Positions 46,402 to 54,972 of a DNA stretch of 64,000 nt are shown here, one piece after another. The position numbers and the translations under genes were made by a program. Source of the DNA: Desulforapulum autotrophicum HRM2 (lineage in GTDB: Bacteria > Desulfobacterota > Desulfobacteria > Desulfobacterales > Desulfobacteraceae); the NCBI RefSeq assembly GCF_000020365.1, contig NC_012108.1, forward strand, positions 2,046,001-2,110,000, read 5' to 3'. Below the pieces are notes generated by a model. That model was not told the DNA's origin, did not search any database, and saw only the letters and a list, made by a program, of their open reading frames with translations. Positions within the stretch are counted from its first letter, which is position 1. Each line of letters opens with the position of its first letter.

Positions 46402-48150
46402 ATGAAAAAAGTGTTCGACAAGATTCCTCGACGATGGCTTTGGTGTGTTGTTTCAGCGGTTGTGTTCACCTTCTGTTCAGGCCCTGCAATGGCGGATATG
46501 TCAGCTGCAAAGCGATGGATAGACAAGGAGTTTCAGCCGTCAACCCTGACCAAACAGCAGCAGACCGATGAAATGGCATGGTTTATCAAGGCTGCAGAAC
46601 CCTTTAAGGGGATGGCCATCAAGGTTGTTTCCGAGACCATTCCCACCCATGAGTATGAGTCAAAAGTCCTTGCCAAGGCCTTTGAAGAAATTACCGGCAT
46701 CAAGGTGACCCACGATCTGATCCAGGAGGGTGATGTTATTGAAAAGCTCCAGATTCAGATGCAGTCAGGTAAGAATGTGTTTGACGCCTATGTCAATGAT
46801 TCAGATCTCATCGGCACCCATTACAGGTACGGCTTTGTGGTCAACCTCACAGACTGGATGGCAGGAGAGGGCAAGGACGTTACCCTCCCCACCCTGGATG
46901 TGGATGATTTCATGGGAAAATCCTTTACAACAGGACCCGATGGTAAGCTCTACCAGCTGCCTGACCAGCAGTTTGCAAACCTCTACTGGTTCCGTTACGA
47001 CTGGTTTACACGGGATGATTTTAAGAAGCAGTTCAAGGAGATCTACGGGTATGAGCTGGGCGTTCCTGTCAACTGGTCCGCCTATGAGGACATTGCCGAG
47101 TTTTTCAGTGAGCATGTGGCAGAGATTGACGGTAAGGCCATCTACGGCCACATGGATTACGGCAAAAAAGCACCGGATCTGGGATGGCGTTTCACCGATG
47201 CCTGGCTGTCCATGGCCGGTGCCGGAGACAAGGGACTTCCCAATGGAAAACCGGTTGACGAGTGGGGTATAAGGGTTGATGCAAATGACCGGCCCGTGGG
47301 ATCAAGTGTCAGCAGGGGTGGTGCCACCAACGGTCCTGCAGCCAAATATTCCCTCAGGAAATACATGGAATGGCTCAGGAAATATGCACCTCCGGGCGCT
47401 CTTGGCATGGACTTTTACCAGTCCCTTCCCTACCTTGCAACGGGAAATGTGGCCCAGCAGATTTTCTGGTACACCTCATTTGTCTCTTCGATTGTGGGCG
47501 AGGGCCTTCCCGTTGTTAATGCAGACGGAACGCCCAAATGGCGCATGGCTCCTTCCCCCCACGGTCCCTATTGGGAAGAGGGGATGAAGCTTGGTTATCA
47601 GGATTGCGGTTCCTGGACATTGTTGAAAAGCACCCCCATTGAGCGTAGAAAAGCAGCCTGGCTGTTTGCCCAGTTCTGCGTGTGCAAGACCACATCCCTT
47701 AAGAAGGCCCATGTGGGTCTGACGCCCATCCGGGACAGCGACATCCGGGACGTCTCGTTCACCGAGCGGGCCCCCAAGCTTGGTGGACTTGTGGAGTTTT
47801 ACAGAAGCCCTGCACGGGTTGCCTGGACACCCACGGGAACCAACGTACCTGATTATCCTAAACTTGCCCAGCTATGGTGGCAGAATATTGGTGAGGCCGT
47901 TGCGGGTGAGGTTACGGTTTCAACCGCCATGGACAACCTTGCAGCAGAGCAGGATAAAATTCTCATGAGAATTGCAAGATCCGGTGTACAGGGGGACAAG
48001 GGACCGTTGCTTAATCCCGAAAAACCCGAATCCTACTGGCTTGACCAGCCTGGCGCTCCCAAGGCCAAACTTGCCAATGAAAAGCCCCAGGGGGAAACCA
48101 TTGACTATGACAAGCTGATCCAGGCCTGGAAAGAGGGCAGGGTGAAGTAA
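46402..48150 (+). CDS. glpV: Glycerol ABC transporter substrate-binding protein
   Basis: A 582-residue periplasmic binding protein, longer than most sugar-binding proteins but normal for this group. Signal peptide residues 1-31 end in GPAMA with cleavage before DMSAAKRW. The body has the family 1 solute-binding pattern (VVSETIPTHEYESKVL, TGIKVTHDLIQEGDVIEKL). ATG 46402 has GAAGGAG upstream; the frame is open 150 bases earlier but that part is not a signal sequence. Last gene of the operon, followed by a terminator. Confidence 0.9.
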   Translation: MKKVFDKIPRRWLWCVVSAVVFTFCSGPAMADMSAAKRWIDKEFQPSTLTKQQQTDEMAWFIKAAEPFKGMAIKVVSETIPTHEYESKVLAKAFEEITGIKVTHDLIQEGDVIEKLQIQMQSGKNVFDAYVNDSDLIGTHYRYGFVVNLTDWMAGEGKDVTLPTLDVDDFMGKSFTTGPDGKLYQLPDQQFANLYWFRYDWFTRDDFKKQFKEIYGYELGVPVNWSAYEDIAEFFSEHVAEIDGKAIYGHMDYGKKAPDLGWRFTDAWLSMAGAGDKGLPNGKPVDEWGIRVDANDRPVGSSVSRGGATNGPAAKYSLRKYMEWLRKYAPPGALGMDFYQSLPYLATGNVAQQIFWYTSFVSSIVGEGLPVVNADGTPKWRMAPSPHGPYWEEGMKLGYQDCGSWTLLKSTPIERRKAAWLFAQFCVCKTTSLKKAHVGLTPIRDSDIRDVSFTERAPKLGGLVEFYRSPARVAWTPTGTNVPDYPKLAQLWWQNIGEAVAGEVTVSTAMDNLAAEQDKILMRIARSGVQGDKGPLLNPEKPESYWLDQPGAPKAKLANEKPQGETIDYDKLIQAWKEGRVK

Positions 48151-48167
48151 CCTAGGGTATTACACGG

Positions 48168-48213
48168 GCCGACGTCTGACCTGACATCAGGTCATGGGGT
48201 CGGCCTTTTTTTA
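48168..48213 (+). terminator. Terminator of the glp operon
   Basis: GGCCGAC and GTCGGCC pair, with an inner ACCTGAC-type hairpin (CTGACCTGACATCAGGTCA), followed by a run of seven T. It is 17 bases after the glpV stop codon. Confidence 0.85.
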
Positions 48214-48263
48214 TGGGGGCAGGAAGCGTCCATTGCCTGCCCGTCCCGCCAGTGTCCGTTCGA

Positions 48264-49475
48264 TTAATACATTTCATACTTCACAAGGCGACCGTCAAGC
48301 CCACCCGCCTTTAAGGGTCTTTTCCAGGTTGCCTTGAGTCCCATGTGGCCAACGTACTGGGGATCTCCAAAATAGATATAGGCCGTTGATCCCTTGCACC
48401 GCTGTTTGAGAAAATCACCCAGTTCCCTGTGGAACACCTTCAGGTCGCTCTCCTTGCCCATGCGGATACCATAGGGGGGGTTGGCAACAATGATCGTGTC
48501 TTCAAGGGCCTGGATCTGTCTGAAATCCATATTCAGAACAGATACCTGCCCGCCGTTGTGGAGTCCCATGAGGTTTGTCCTTGCTGCAGTTACAGATGAT
48601 TCTGCAATGTCGCTGCCAGCTATCAGTCCCTGTGCAATGGGGATGATCCCTGCATTTGCCTCAGTTTTTACCTGGTTCCAGAGGTCCGGGTTGAAATCGG
48701 GCAGGATCTCAAATCCAAACCGCTGCCTGAAGATCCCGGCAGGGATATGGCACTGGTGCATCAAAGCTTCACACAGCAGGGTGCCTGAACCACACATTGG
48801 GTCATAGAGCGGCCGTGTGCCATCCCATCCAGAGATGCGGATAATGGCTGCTGCAATGGTCTCCTGCATGGGAGCTGTGACTGATTCTTCCCTGTATCCC
48901 CGTTTGTGAAGGGCGCCGCCGGATGCATCAATACTGATGTCAGCCGTCTCCTTTCGGATGTGCAGGTTGATCATGACGTCGGGGTCAAGGGTGTTGACGT
49001 CCGGTCGTTTGCCGGTCCTTTCCCTGAAGTAGTCTGCAATGGCGTCTTTGAGCCTTAATCCGGCATACTGGGAGTGGGTGATCTCGCTGTCTGACACGTT
49101 GGAGGTGATGGCAAAGGTACTTTTTTTCTTAAACAGGTTTTCCCATTTGATCTTTTTCGCCTGTTTGTAAAGGGTGTCGGTGTTATTGCAGGCAAACGAG
49201 GTCAGGGGAGCCAGTATTCTTGAAAAGAGTCTTGTTTGATAATTAATGCGGTAGAAGGTCTCTTTTTCAGCCTTAAAGTAGATGCCCCGGAACGAGGGAG
49301 TTACATCTGTGGCCCCGAGCTGTTTGAGCTCAGCCTCTCCCTCGTTGATGAGATCTTCTGCAATCTGGCCGAAAAAGGTAGGGTCCTGCTGGTATTTAAA
49401 TCCTGTGGCATAGCGCTTGTGCTGGCCTGCCCGTTTCCTGATAACATTGGTTTTGATGCTTTTTATGGGTTCCAT
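48264..49475 (-). CDS. THUMP-domain rRNA/tRNA guanine-N2 methyltransferase (RlmL N-terminal-like)
   Basis: A 403-residue protein with an N-terminal THUMP RNA-binding domain (to about residue 165) and a Rossmann methyltransferase domain. PMCGSGTLLCEA binds S-adenosylmethionine and ANPPYGIRMG near residue 335 is the catalytic NPPY motif. It corresponds to the first half of E. coli RlmL (23S rRNA m2G2445). The RlmK half is absent, as in many bacteria. Target position is inferred. Confidence 0.85.
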   Translation of the reverse strand: MEPIKSIKTNVIRKRAGQHKRYATGFKYQQDPTFFGQIAEDLINEGEAELKQLGATDVTPSFRGIYFKAEKETFYRINYQTRLFSRILAPLTSFACNNTDTLYKQAKKIKWENLFKKKSTFAITSNVSDSEITHSQYAGLRLKDAIADYFRERTGKRPDVNTLDPDVMINLHIRKETADISIDASGGALHKRGYREESVTAPMQETIAAAIIRISGWDGTRPLYDPMCGSGTLLCEALMHQCHIPAGIFRQRFGFEILPDFNPDLWNQVKTEANAGIIPIAQGLIAGSDIAESSVTAARTNLMGLHNGGQVSVLNMDFRQIQALEDTIIVANPPYGIRMGKESDLKVFHRELGDFLKQRCKGSTAYIYFGDPQYVGHMGLKATWKRPLKAGGLDGRLVKYEMY

Positions 49476-49849
49476 TTGCGTCTCTGTAACGATCGGGTTA
49501 TTGGGTTTACGGCAAGCTCTATCCCACCCTGTCGTTTTTGGGTAAAGCCTTGTCCCTGTTTCTTCAGACGTTCTCCGTCAAGGACGTGAAGACGGTTCGC
49601 CATCTTCATTTGGATAAACATCCTGTACGCTTTAAGATTGACAATCGGCGGCATTGTATCACATAATGTAAAGCTTATGGAAAATTTATCCAAAAAAACA
49701 AACCGGGCCGGAATAAACGAGGTTTTACCGCTTATTCTTGCTCTCTGGGAAAAGTTTGCTCTTGCCATGGGGCGCTCATGGCCCACAGGGGAGCGTATTT
49801 CAAGCTTTAAACCATGCAGTCCCCAGGGACTGTGACTAAAAAATACATA
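49476..49849. other. Intergenic stretch without a supported gene
   Basis: Between the minus-strand methyltransferase and the plus-strand Trm112-like gene. Several short frames are open on both strands (for example 62 residues on the minus strand ending near 49463), but none shows a ribosome site with a recognisable protein. It should contain divergent promoters. Confidence 0.4.
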
Positions 49850-49864
49850 AAAGGAGATCTTACC

Positions 49865-50038
49865 ATGGCTGTTTCCAAAGAGCTGCTGGAAATCCTGGCC
49901 TGTCCCAAATGCAAGGGCGAGGTTACCCTCAATAAAAACAAAGATGGACTGGTGTGCCGGGCCTGTTGCCTTGTGTATGAAATAAGGGACGATATTCCCA
50001 TCATGCTGGTCGAAGAGGCAAAGCCCTTTAAAGAATGA
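49865..50038 (+). CDS. Trm112-like small zinc-ribbon protein
   Basis: A 57-residue protein of the Trm112/YcaR family. ELLEILACPKCKGEV supplies the first metal-binding cysteine pair and VCRACCLVYEIRDDIPIML the second part with the conserved IRDDIPIML ending. AAAAGGAGAT lies upstream of ATG 49865. Bacterial members are often near lpxK or kdsB, but here it precedes DUF4416 and yicC, overlapping the former by 4 bases. Confidence 0.88.
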   Translation: MAVSKELLEILACPKCKGEVTLNKNKDGLVCRACCLVYEIRDDIPIMLVEEAKPFKE

Positions 50039-50574
50039 GTACGCCAAAGAGCCCGGATCCGGCAAAGCTTGTCATCAGTCTGTTCATGAACGATCAGTCC
50101 ATTGTTCAAAGGGTACTCGCCCTTTTGGAGGAAAAATTCGGCAGCATCGACATGATCAGCCCCTGGTTTGATTTTGACTACACCAACTACTACCACAGGG
50201 AGATGGGGTCCCCCCTTTTTCGGCGTGTGGTGGTGTTCAAGGCGCTTGTTGCCCAAGACTCCCTGGCAGAGATCAAGATTTCGACCAATAACATCGAAGC
50301 CATGTGGAAAGAAAATGGGAAAAGAGCTGTCAATATTGATCCTGGCTACCTTGTCAAGTCTCGGTTCATTCTGGCAACGGGCAAGGATTTTGCCCACCGG
50401 GTCTACATCGGGCAGGGCATCTATGCCGATCTTACACTGATGTACCAAAAGGGACGATTCATTGACCTTGACTGGACCTATCCCGATTACAGGGGGAATG
50501 CCATCAAAAGTTTCCTTGAAATTGTCAGGGCAAAGTATTGCCTTGATTTTAATAAAGAGAGAAGTCTTCCATGA
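50035..50574 (+). CDS. DUF4416 family protein
   Basis: A 179-residue member of a conserved family of unknown function common in Desulfobacterota and related anaerobes. Typical segments are PWFDFDYTNYYHREMG, NIDPGYLVKSRFILATGK and LDWTYPDYR. It overlaps both neighbours by 4 bases (Trm112-like and yicC), indicating translational coupling in a housekeeping operon. Confidence 0.85.
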   Translation: MSTPKSPDPAKLVISLFMNDQSIVQRVLALLEEKFGSIDMISPWFDFDYTNYYHREMGSPLFRRVVVFKALVAQDSLAEIKISTNNIEAMWKENGKRAVNIDPGYLVKSRFILATGKDFAHRVYIGQGIYADLTLMYQKGRFIDLDWTYPDYRGNAIKSFLEIVRAKYCLDFNKERSLP

Positions 50575-51452
50575 TTAACAGCATGACTGCCTATTCAGAG
50601 GCTGCATTTACGGAAAATGATATTAGAGCAGAGGTGGAGATCCGTTCTTACAACAGCAAGAACCTGGATATAGCCCTCTACCTGCCCCCCTTTTGCCGCA
50701 GGTTTGAAGACGGTGTCAAGAAGATGGTTGCAGAGCGCCTTTCAAGGGGGCGGGTGGAGATCCGAATCTCAGTAAAGGATGAATCCCAGGCGTCAACGGG
50801 CTTTGTTGTTGACGAACAACGGGCACTTGCCTACTTCAAGGCCTTATCACTTCTTAAAAACTGCCTGGCCCTGGACGCTGACCTCACCCTGGACCAGGTA
50901 ATTGCAGGACGGGACATGATCCTGGACGAGGAACGAGAGCCGGATTTTGACCTGGTGTGGCAGGTGGTTTCATCAACAATGATAAAGGCCCTATCCCAGC
51001 TTGAAACCATGAGAGCCGTTGAAGGGGAAAACCTTTTAACGGATCTGGAGGCAAGGATGGCATTCATCGAAACCGAGCTTGCAACCATTGAAGCCAATGC
51101 CCTTGAAATTCCTGAAATCTACCGGGAGCGTTTGTTGGAAAAACTTTCCCGCCTCACCGCAGGGGTGGAAAACCTTGATCCCGTGCGCCTCAGCCAGGAG
51201 GTTGCCATTCTTGCCGACAAGAGCGACATTTCTGAGGAGATCGTCAGGGCCTACAGTCATATCAAGCAGTTCCGGGAGATTCTGGCCTCAAACGAGCCGG
51301 CCGGAAGAAAGCTCAACTTTTTGATCCAGGAGTTCAACCGGGAGTTCAACACCATGGGCTCAAAATCCAGCCAGGCACAGTTGTCCCACAGGGTAGTTAA
51401 TTTAAAGTCTGAACTTGAGAAAATCAGGGAACAGGTTCAAAACATAGAATAA
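50571..51452 (+). CDS. yicC: YicC family endoribonuclease
   Basis: A 293-residue YicC protein. It begins with the family's NSMTAYSEAAF and includes VEIRSYNSKNLDIALYLPPF; the C-terminal DUF1732 part ends LNFLIQEFNREFNTMGSKS. YicC proteins act as RNases or RNase adaptors. The yicC-remA-gmk order here is widely conserved. Confidence 0.93.
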   Translation: MINSMTAYSEAAFTENDIRAEVEIRSYNSKNLDIALYLPPFCRRFEDGVKKMVAERLSRGRVEIRISVKDESQASTGFVVDEQRALAYFKALSLLKNCLALDADLTLDQVIAGRDMILDEEREPDFDLVWQVVSSTMIKALSQLETMRAVEGENLLTDLEARMAFIETELATIEANALEIPEIYRERLLEKLSRLTAGVENLDPVRLSQEVAILADKSDISEEIVRAYSHIKQFREILASNEPAGRKLNFLIQEFNREFNTMGSKSSQAQLSHRVVNLKSELEKIREQVQNIE

Positions 51453-51476
51453 TTGTTCGTCAAACCAGGAGATATA

Positions 51477-51743
51477 ATGGAACAGGTTCTTTTAAACATC
51501 GGGTTTGGTAATACCGTTGTTGCTGAAAAAGTGGTGGCCATCCTCACCCCCAACTCGTCACCCATGAAGCGGTTAAAGGATGATGCAAAGGATGAAAACC
51601 GTCTGCTGGACGTCACCCACGGCAGAAAAACAAGGGCCGTCATTGTGACCGAGAGCAATCATGTCATTCTCTCGTCCATCCAGGCCGAGACCATTTCCCA
51701 GCGATTTTCAACTTTAAAAAACCAGGAAAATGACGAGGGGTAG
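51477..51743 (+). CDS. RemA-like (DUF370) regulatory protein
   Basis: An 88-residue protein. [22 protein letters not shown] and [15 protein letters not shown] are the family hallmarks; in Bacillus RemA binds DNA and activates matrix genes. AGGAGATATA precedes ATG 51477, which removes eight unsupported residues from the open frame. It sits between yicC and gmk as in many bacteria; the regulated genes in this organism are unknown. Confidence 0.88.
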   Translation: MEQVLLNIGFGNTVVAEKVVAILTPNSSPMKRLKDDAKDENRLLDVTHGRKTRAVIVTESNHVILSSIQAETISQRFSTLKNQENDEG

Positions 51744-51769
51744 TTCTCCCGGAAGCAAAGGACATTATT

Positions 51770-52342
51770 TTGGAAAACAGCAAGAAACCGGGAAAACTAT
51801 TTGTGGTGTCGGCCCCGTCGGGTGCCGGCAAGACCACCCTCTGTAAACAGATGCTCGACAGGTTCTCACAGCTCTCCTATTCGGTTTCCCACACCACAAG
51901 GCCGCCCCGACAAGGAGAGGTTCATGGTCAGGATTATTTTTTCATAGATAAATCCGAATTCCAGAGACGAATTGATGCAGGGCTGTGGGCCGAGTGGGCA
52001 AAAGTCCACGACAACTTCTACGGTACCAGCCTTACCCTGCTCCAGGATACCCTGGCACGGGGGGGCAATCTTCTTCTGGACATTGACGTCCAGGGGGCAA
52101 GGCAGATTGTGAAGGCGTTTCCAGCGGCCGTGACCATTTTTATCATGGCCCCTGATTTTACAACCCTTGAACAGCGTCTCCGACGACGGGGAACCGATTC
52201 TGAAGCGGTGATTGCCCAGCGCATGAAAAATGCGGAACAGGAGATCAGCCAGAAGGGATGGTACTCCCATGTGATTAAAAATGATGACCTCGAGACCAGC
52301 ATCAACGAGATGTCCGTTATTTTTGAAAAGGAGCTTGCATGA
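51770..52342 (+). CDS. gmk: Guanylate kinase
   Basis: A 190-residue kinase forming GDP from GMP and ATP. P-loop SAPSGAGKTTL (14-24), the GMP-site SVSHTTRPPRQGEVHGQDYFF (given by position, about 38-58) and DIDVQGARQI are intact. The start appears to be TTG at 51770 with AAAGGA upstream. It overlaps rlmB by 4 bases. Confidence 0.95.
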   Translation: MENSKKPGKLFVVSAPSGAGKTTLCKQMLDRFSQLSYSVSHTTRPPRQGEVHGQDYFFIDKSEFQRRIDAGLWAEWAKVHDNFYGTSLTLLQDTLARGGNLLLDIDVQGARQIVKAFPAAVTIFIMAPDFTTLEQRLRRRGTDSEAVIAQRMKNAEQEISQKGWYSHVIKNDDLETSINEMSVIFEKELA

Positions 52343-53100
52343 GCCGGAAAAGTGAGGCAGTTGAGATCCTCTGTGGTATTCATCCGATTCGTGAAGCCCT
52401 GCGGGCGGGCAGGAGAAAGTTCTATGCCATTCTGGTTTCAAAGGATCGCTCCAGGGCGCGGCTGGCTGAAATTCTTGGCGTTGCACAAGAGCAGTCCATC
52501 CCTGTGGAGATCACCGATACAATGACCCTGGATGCCTTGACAGACAATGCCCGCCACCAGGGGGTGGCTGCCCGGGTGTCGCCCTTTGCAACGGTTCGGG
52601 CCGAGGGGATTGTCAAGCAGATGCCCAAGGGAGTGTCGAATAGATTCATTCTGGTGATTGAAACCCTTGAGGACCCCCAGAATTTTGGAGCATTGATCCG
52701 GACAGCCCTTTGTGCGGGTGTGGATCATATTATGATACCCAAGGAGAGGAGTGCTTCTCCCTCTCCATCGGTTTCCAGGGCCTCAGCCGGCGCCATGGAG
52801 CATGCCGAGATTTCGTTGATTACCAACACGGCCGGCCTTTTGCGGCAATTAAAGGCCATGGGATTCTGGGTTGCAGGGCTGGACGGCCAGGGGACAACCC
52901 CTCTGTTTTCGGCGGATCTTACCGGTAACCTGGTGCTTGTGGTGGGCGGTGAGCACAAGGGCATTCGGCCCCTGGTGAAAAAAGAGTGTGATTTTCTTGT
53001 TTCCCTGCCCATCAAGGCCGGCGTAACTTCCCTGAACGCATCGGTGGCAGGCGGGATCGCCATGTATGAAGCCCTTCGCCAGCGTCAGCTGACTGCATAA
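52339..53100 (+). CDS. rlmB: 23S rRNA (guanosine-2'-O-) methyltransferase RlmB
   Basis: A 253-residue SpoU-family enzyme. The N-terminal substrate domain begins ILCGIHPIREALRAGRRKF; the SPOUT knot domain has ETLEDPQNFGALIRTA, VVGGEHKGIRPLV and LPIKAGVTSLNASVAGGIAMYE, the three conserved motifs. Target is Gm2251 by homology. The TAA stop codon coincides with the first bases of repeat locus C. Confidence 0.92.
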   Translation: MSRKSEAVEILCGIHPIREALRAGRRKFYAILVSKDRSRARLAEILGVAQEQSIPVEITDTMTLDALTDNARHQGVAARVSPFATVRAEGIVKQMPKGVSNRFILVIETLEDPQNFGALIRTALCAGVDHIMIPKERSASPSPSVSRASAGAMEHAEISLITNTAGLLRQLKAMGFWVAGLDGQGTTPLFSADLTGNLVLVVGGEHKGIRPLVKKECDFLVSLPIKAGVTSLNASVAGGIAMYEALRQRQLTA

Positions 53101-53711
53101 CCGGCACGGCCGGGGCGAGAGATGGCATCCGGCCACAAAGAAGCATGAAACACGATGATACCGGGCAGGCGATAGTACCATTCCGCCCCCTTTGGTTACC
53201 CTGACCGGAACGGTAAACGTCGGGGGGCTTTTTGTCCTTCCAGACTAAAACGCAGGAACTGCGGGCTAAAGTCCTCAAACAGCCTGCGCTTCTTAACGCC
53301 TGGAAGGGCAAAAATCCTATCCCCTTTGGTTTACAATGTTCCGGTCAGGGAAACCAAAGAGGGCTCTAAAGTCGAGACTTTAACAATGATGTCTCGACAA
53401 GAGTTTCATATAACCACATGTCCTGGCGGACACAACGAAGCATGAAACTCGACAGTAGTAGGCCGGTGGGAACGGGTGTTGCCCTGAACGGGTTAAATGG
53501 CAACGGTGGACACGAGGTCCAAGGAGTTGCCATTTCCCTCGGAGCAGGCCATGGACGGCCTGCGAGAATGAGTGAAGGGCAACACCCGTTCCCGCCGGCC
53601 GGTCGAAGCGAGTTTCATATGAAACCGGCATGGCCGGAGCGAGGGTTGGCCCCGGCCTCAACGAGTGATGAAACGCCTCTGTTTGCAATGCTTTGGTGGG
53701 TGTTTCATATA
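53098..53711 (+). repeat. Modular hairpin repeat, locus C (W/X hybrid-Y-X-Z-W-V)
   Basis: The first module (53098-53151) starts like W (CCGGCACGGCCGG) and ends like X (AAGCATGAAAC), suggesting recombination between modules. Y is 53147-53407 (261 bp, the same length as at locus A), X 53403-53448, Z 53444-53616 (173 bp), W 53612-53674, V 53670-53706. It sits between rlmB and icd on the same strand. The element begins inside the rlmB stop codon and ends about 15 bases before the icd ribosome site. Confidence 0.92.
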
Positions 53712-53739
53712 AAAAAAATCAAGGAGCGTATAGATTAAT

Positions 53740-54972
53740 ATGAGCAACATTATTTCCATGAATGACGATCTGGTGCTGGATGTGCCCGATTGTGTTGAGA
53801 TTCCCTTTATCGAGGGGGACGGCATTGGTCCTGACATCTGGCAGGCGGCACAGCCTGTGTTTGACACGGCTGTTCAACAAGCCTATAACGGTCAAAAAAA
53901 GATCCAGTGGCTCAATATTCCTGCCGGAGCCAAGGGGTTTAACAAGACCGGTGAATGGCTTTCCGATGATGCCCTTGAGATCATTGAGGCCCACCGGGTG
54001 GCCATCAAGGGCCCCTTGGCAACCCCGGTAGGCAGCGGCATGCGAAGCTTGAACGTTAAAATCCGTCAGCACCTGGACCTTTACGCCTGTATCCGGCCGG
54101 TGCGCTATTTCTCGCCCATCCAAAGCCCGGTAAAACATCCTGAACATGTGAACATTACCGTATTCCGGGAGAATACCGAGGATCTCTATGCTGGCATTGA
54201 GTGGGCCTCAGGCTCTTTTGAGGCCCAAAAGCTCCTTAAATTTATGAAAACCGAGCTGGACGTTGACGTATGCGCCACCGCTGCCATCGGCCTCAAGCCC
54301 ATCTGCCCGGAAAAGAGCAAGCGACTGGTGAAAAAGGCCGTGGCCTATGCCGTTGACAATGGCTTGAAAAGCGTCACCCTCATGCACAAGGGCAATATCA
54401 TGAAGTACACCGAGGGTGGGTTCAGACAATGGGGATATGAGGCGGCCCAGGAGTACTTTGGCGATCGGGTGGTCACTGAAGATGAGCTCTTTAAATCCCA
54501 CAACGGAATTCTGCCCCGTGGCAAGGTGCTCATCCGGGACAGGATTGCCGACATGGTTTTTGCCGAGGTGCTGCTCAGGCCCCAGGAGTTTGACGTGATT
54601 GCGGCCCCCAATCTCAACGGGGATTATATCTCGGACGCCCTGGCGGCCCAGGTAGGGGGACTCGGCATTGCACCGGGGGCCAATGTGGGGGACCGCTGCG
54701 CCGTGTTTGAGGCAACCCATGGAACCGCCCCGGACCTTGCCGGAAAAGACGCAGCAAACCCCTGTTCGATTATTCTTTCCGGTGCCATGATGCTCGATCA
54801 CATGGGCTGGAACAGGGCTGCAGACCTTGTCAGACGCTCGGTTGCCCAGACCCTTGGTGGTGGAAGGGCCACGGGAGATCTTGCTTCGGGCATGGAGGGC
54901 TGCAAGGAGGTATCATGTTCAGAATTCGGCAGGATCATCTGCGAGACCATCTCCCGGATCGACATGCCCTGA
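53740..54972 (+). CDS. icd: Isocitrate dehydrogenase (NADP type)
   Basis: A 410-residue enzyme similar along its length to E. coli Icd: EGDGIGPDIW, PVGSGMRSLNV (the substrate serine), RPVRYFSPIQSPVKHPE, FRENTEDLYAGIEW, MHKGNIMKYTEGGF and the cofactor region ATHGTAPDLAGKD. It decarboxylates isocitrate to 2-oxoglutarate. AAGGAG precedes the ATG. Its last 58 bases overlap the comF start. NADP preference is inferred from resemblance to the E. coli enzyme. Confidence 0.94.
   Translation: MSNIISMNDDLVLDVPDCVEIPFIEGDGIGPDIWQAAQPVFDTAVQQAYNGQKKIQWLNIPAGAKGFNKTGEWLSDDALEIIEAHRVAIKGPLATPVGSGMRSLNVKIRQHLDLYACIRPVRYFSPIQSPVKHPEHVNITVFRENTEDLYAGIEWASGSFEAQKLLKFMKTELDVDVCATAAIGLKPICPEKSKRLVKKAVAYAVDNGLKSVTLMHKGNIMKYTEGGFRQWGYEAAQEYFGDRVVTEDELFKSHNGILPRGKVLIRDRIADMVFAEVLLRPQEFDVIAAPNLNGDYISDALAAQVGGLGIAPGANVGDRCAVFEATHGTAPDLAGKDAANPCSIILSGAMMLDHMGWNRAADLVRRSVAQTLGGGRATGDLASGMEGCKEVSCSEFGRIICETISRIDMP

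Noticed and set aside
49463-50065. A 200-residue minus-strand frame opposite the Trm112-like gene
   Set aside because: It runs antisense through two well supported genes and into a third, without a recognisable domain.
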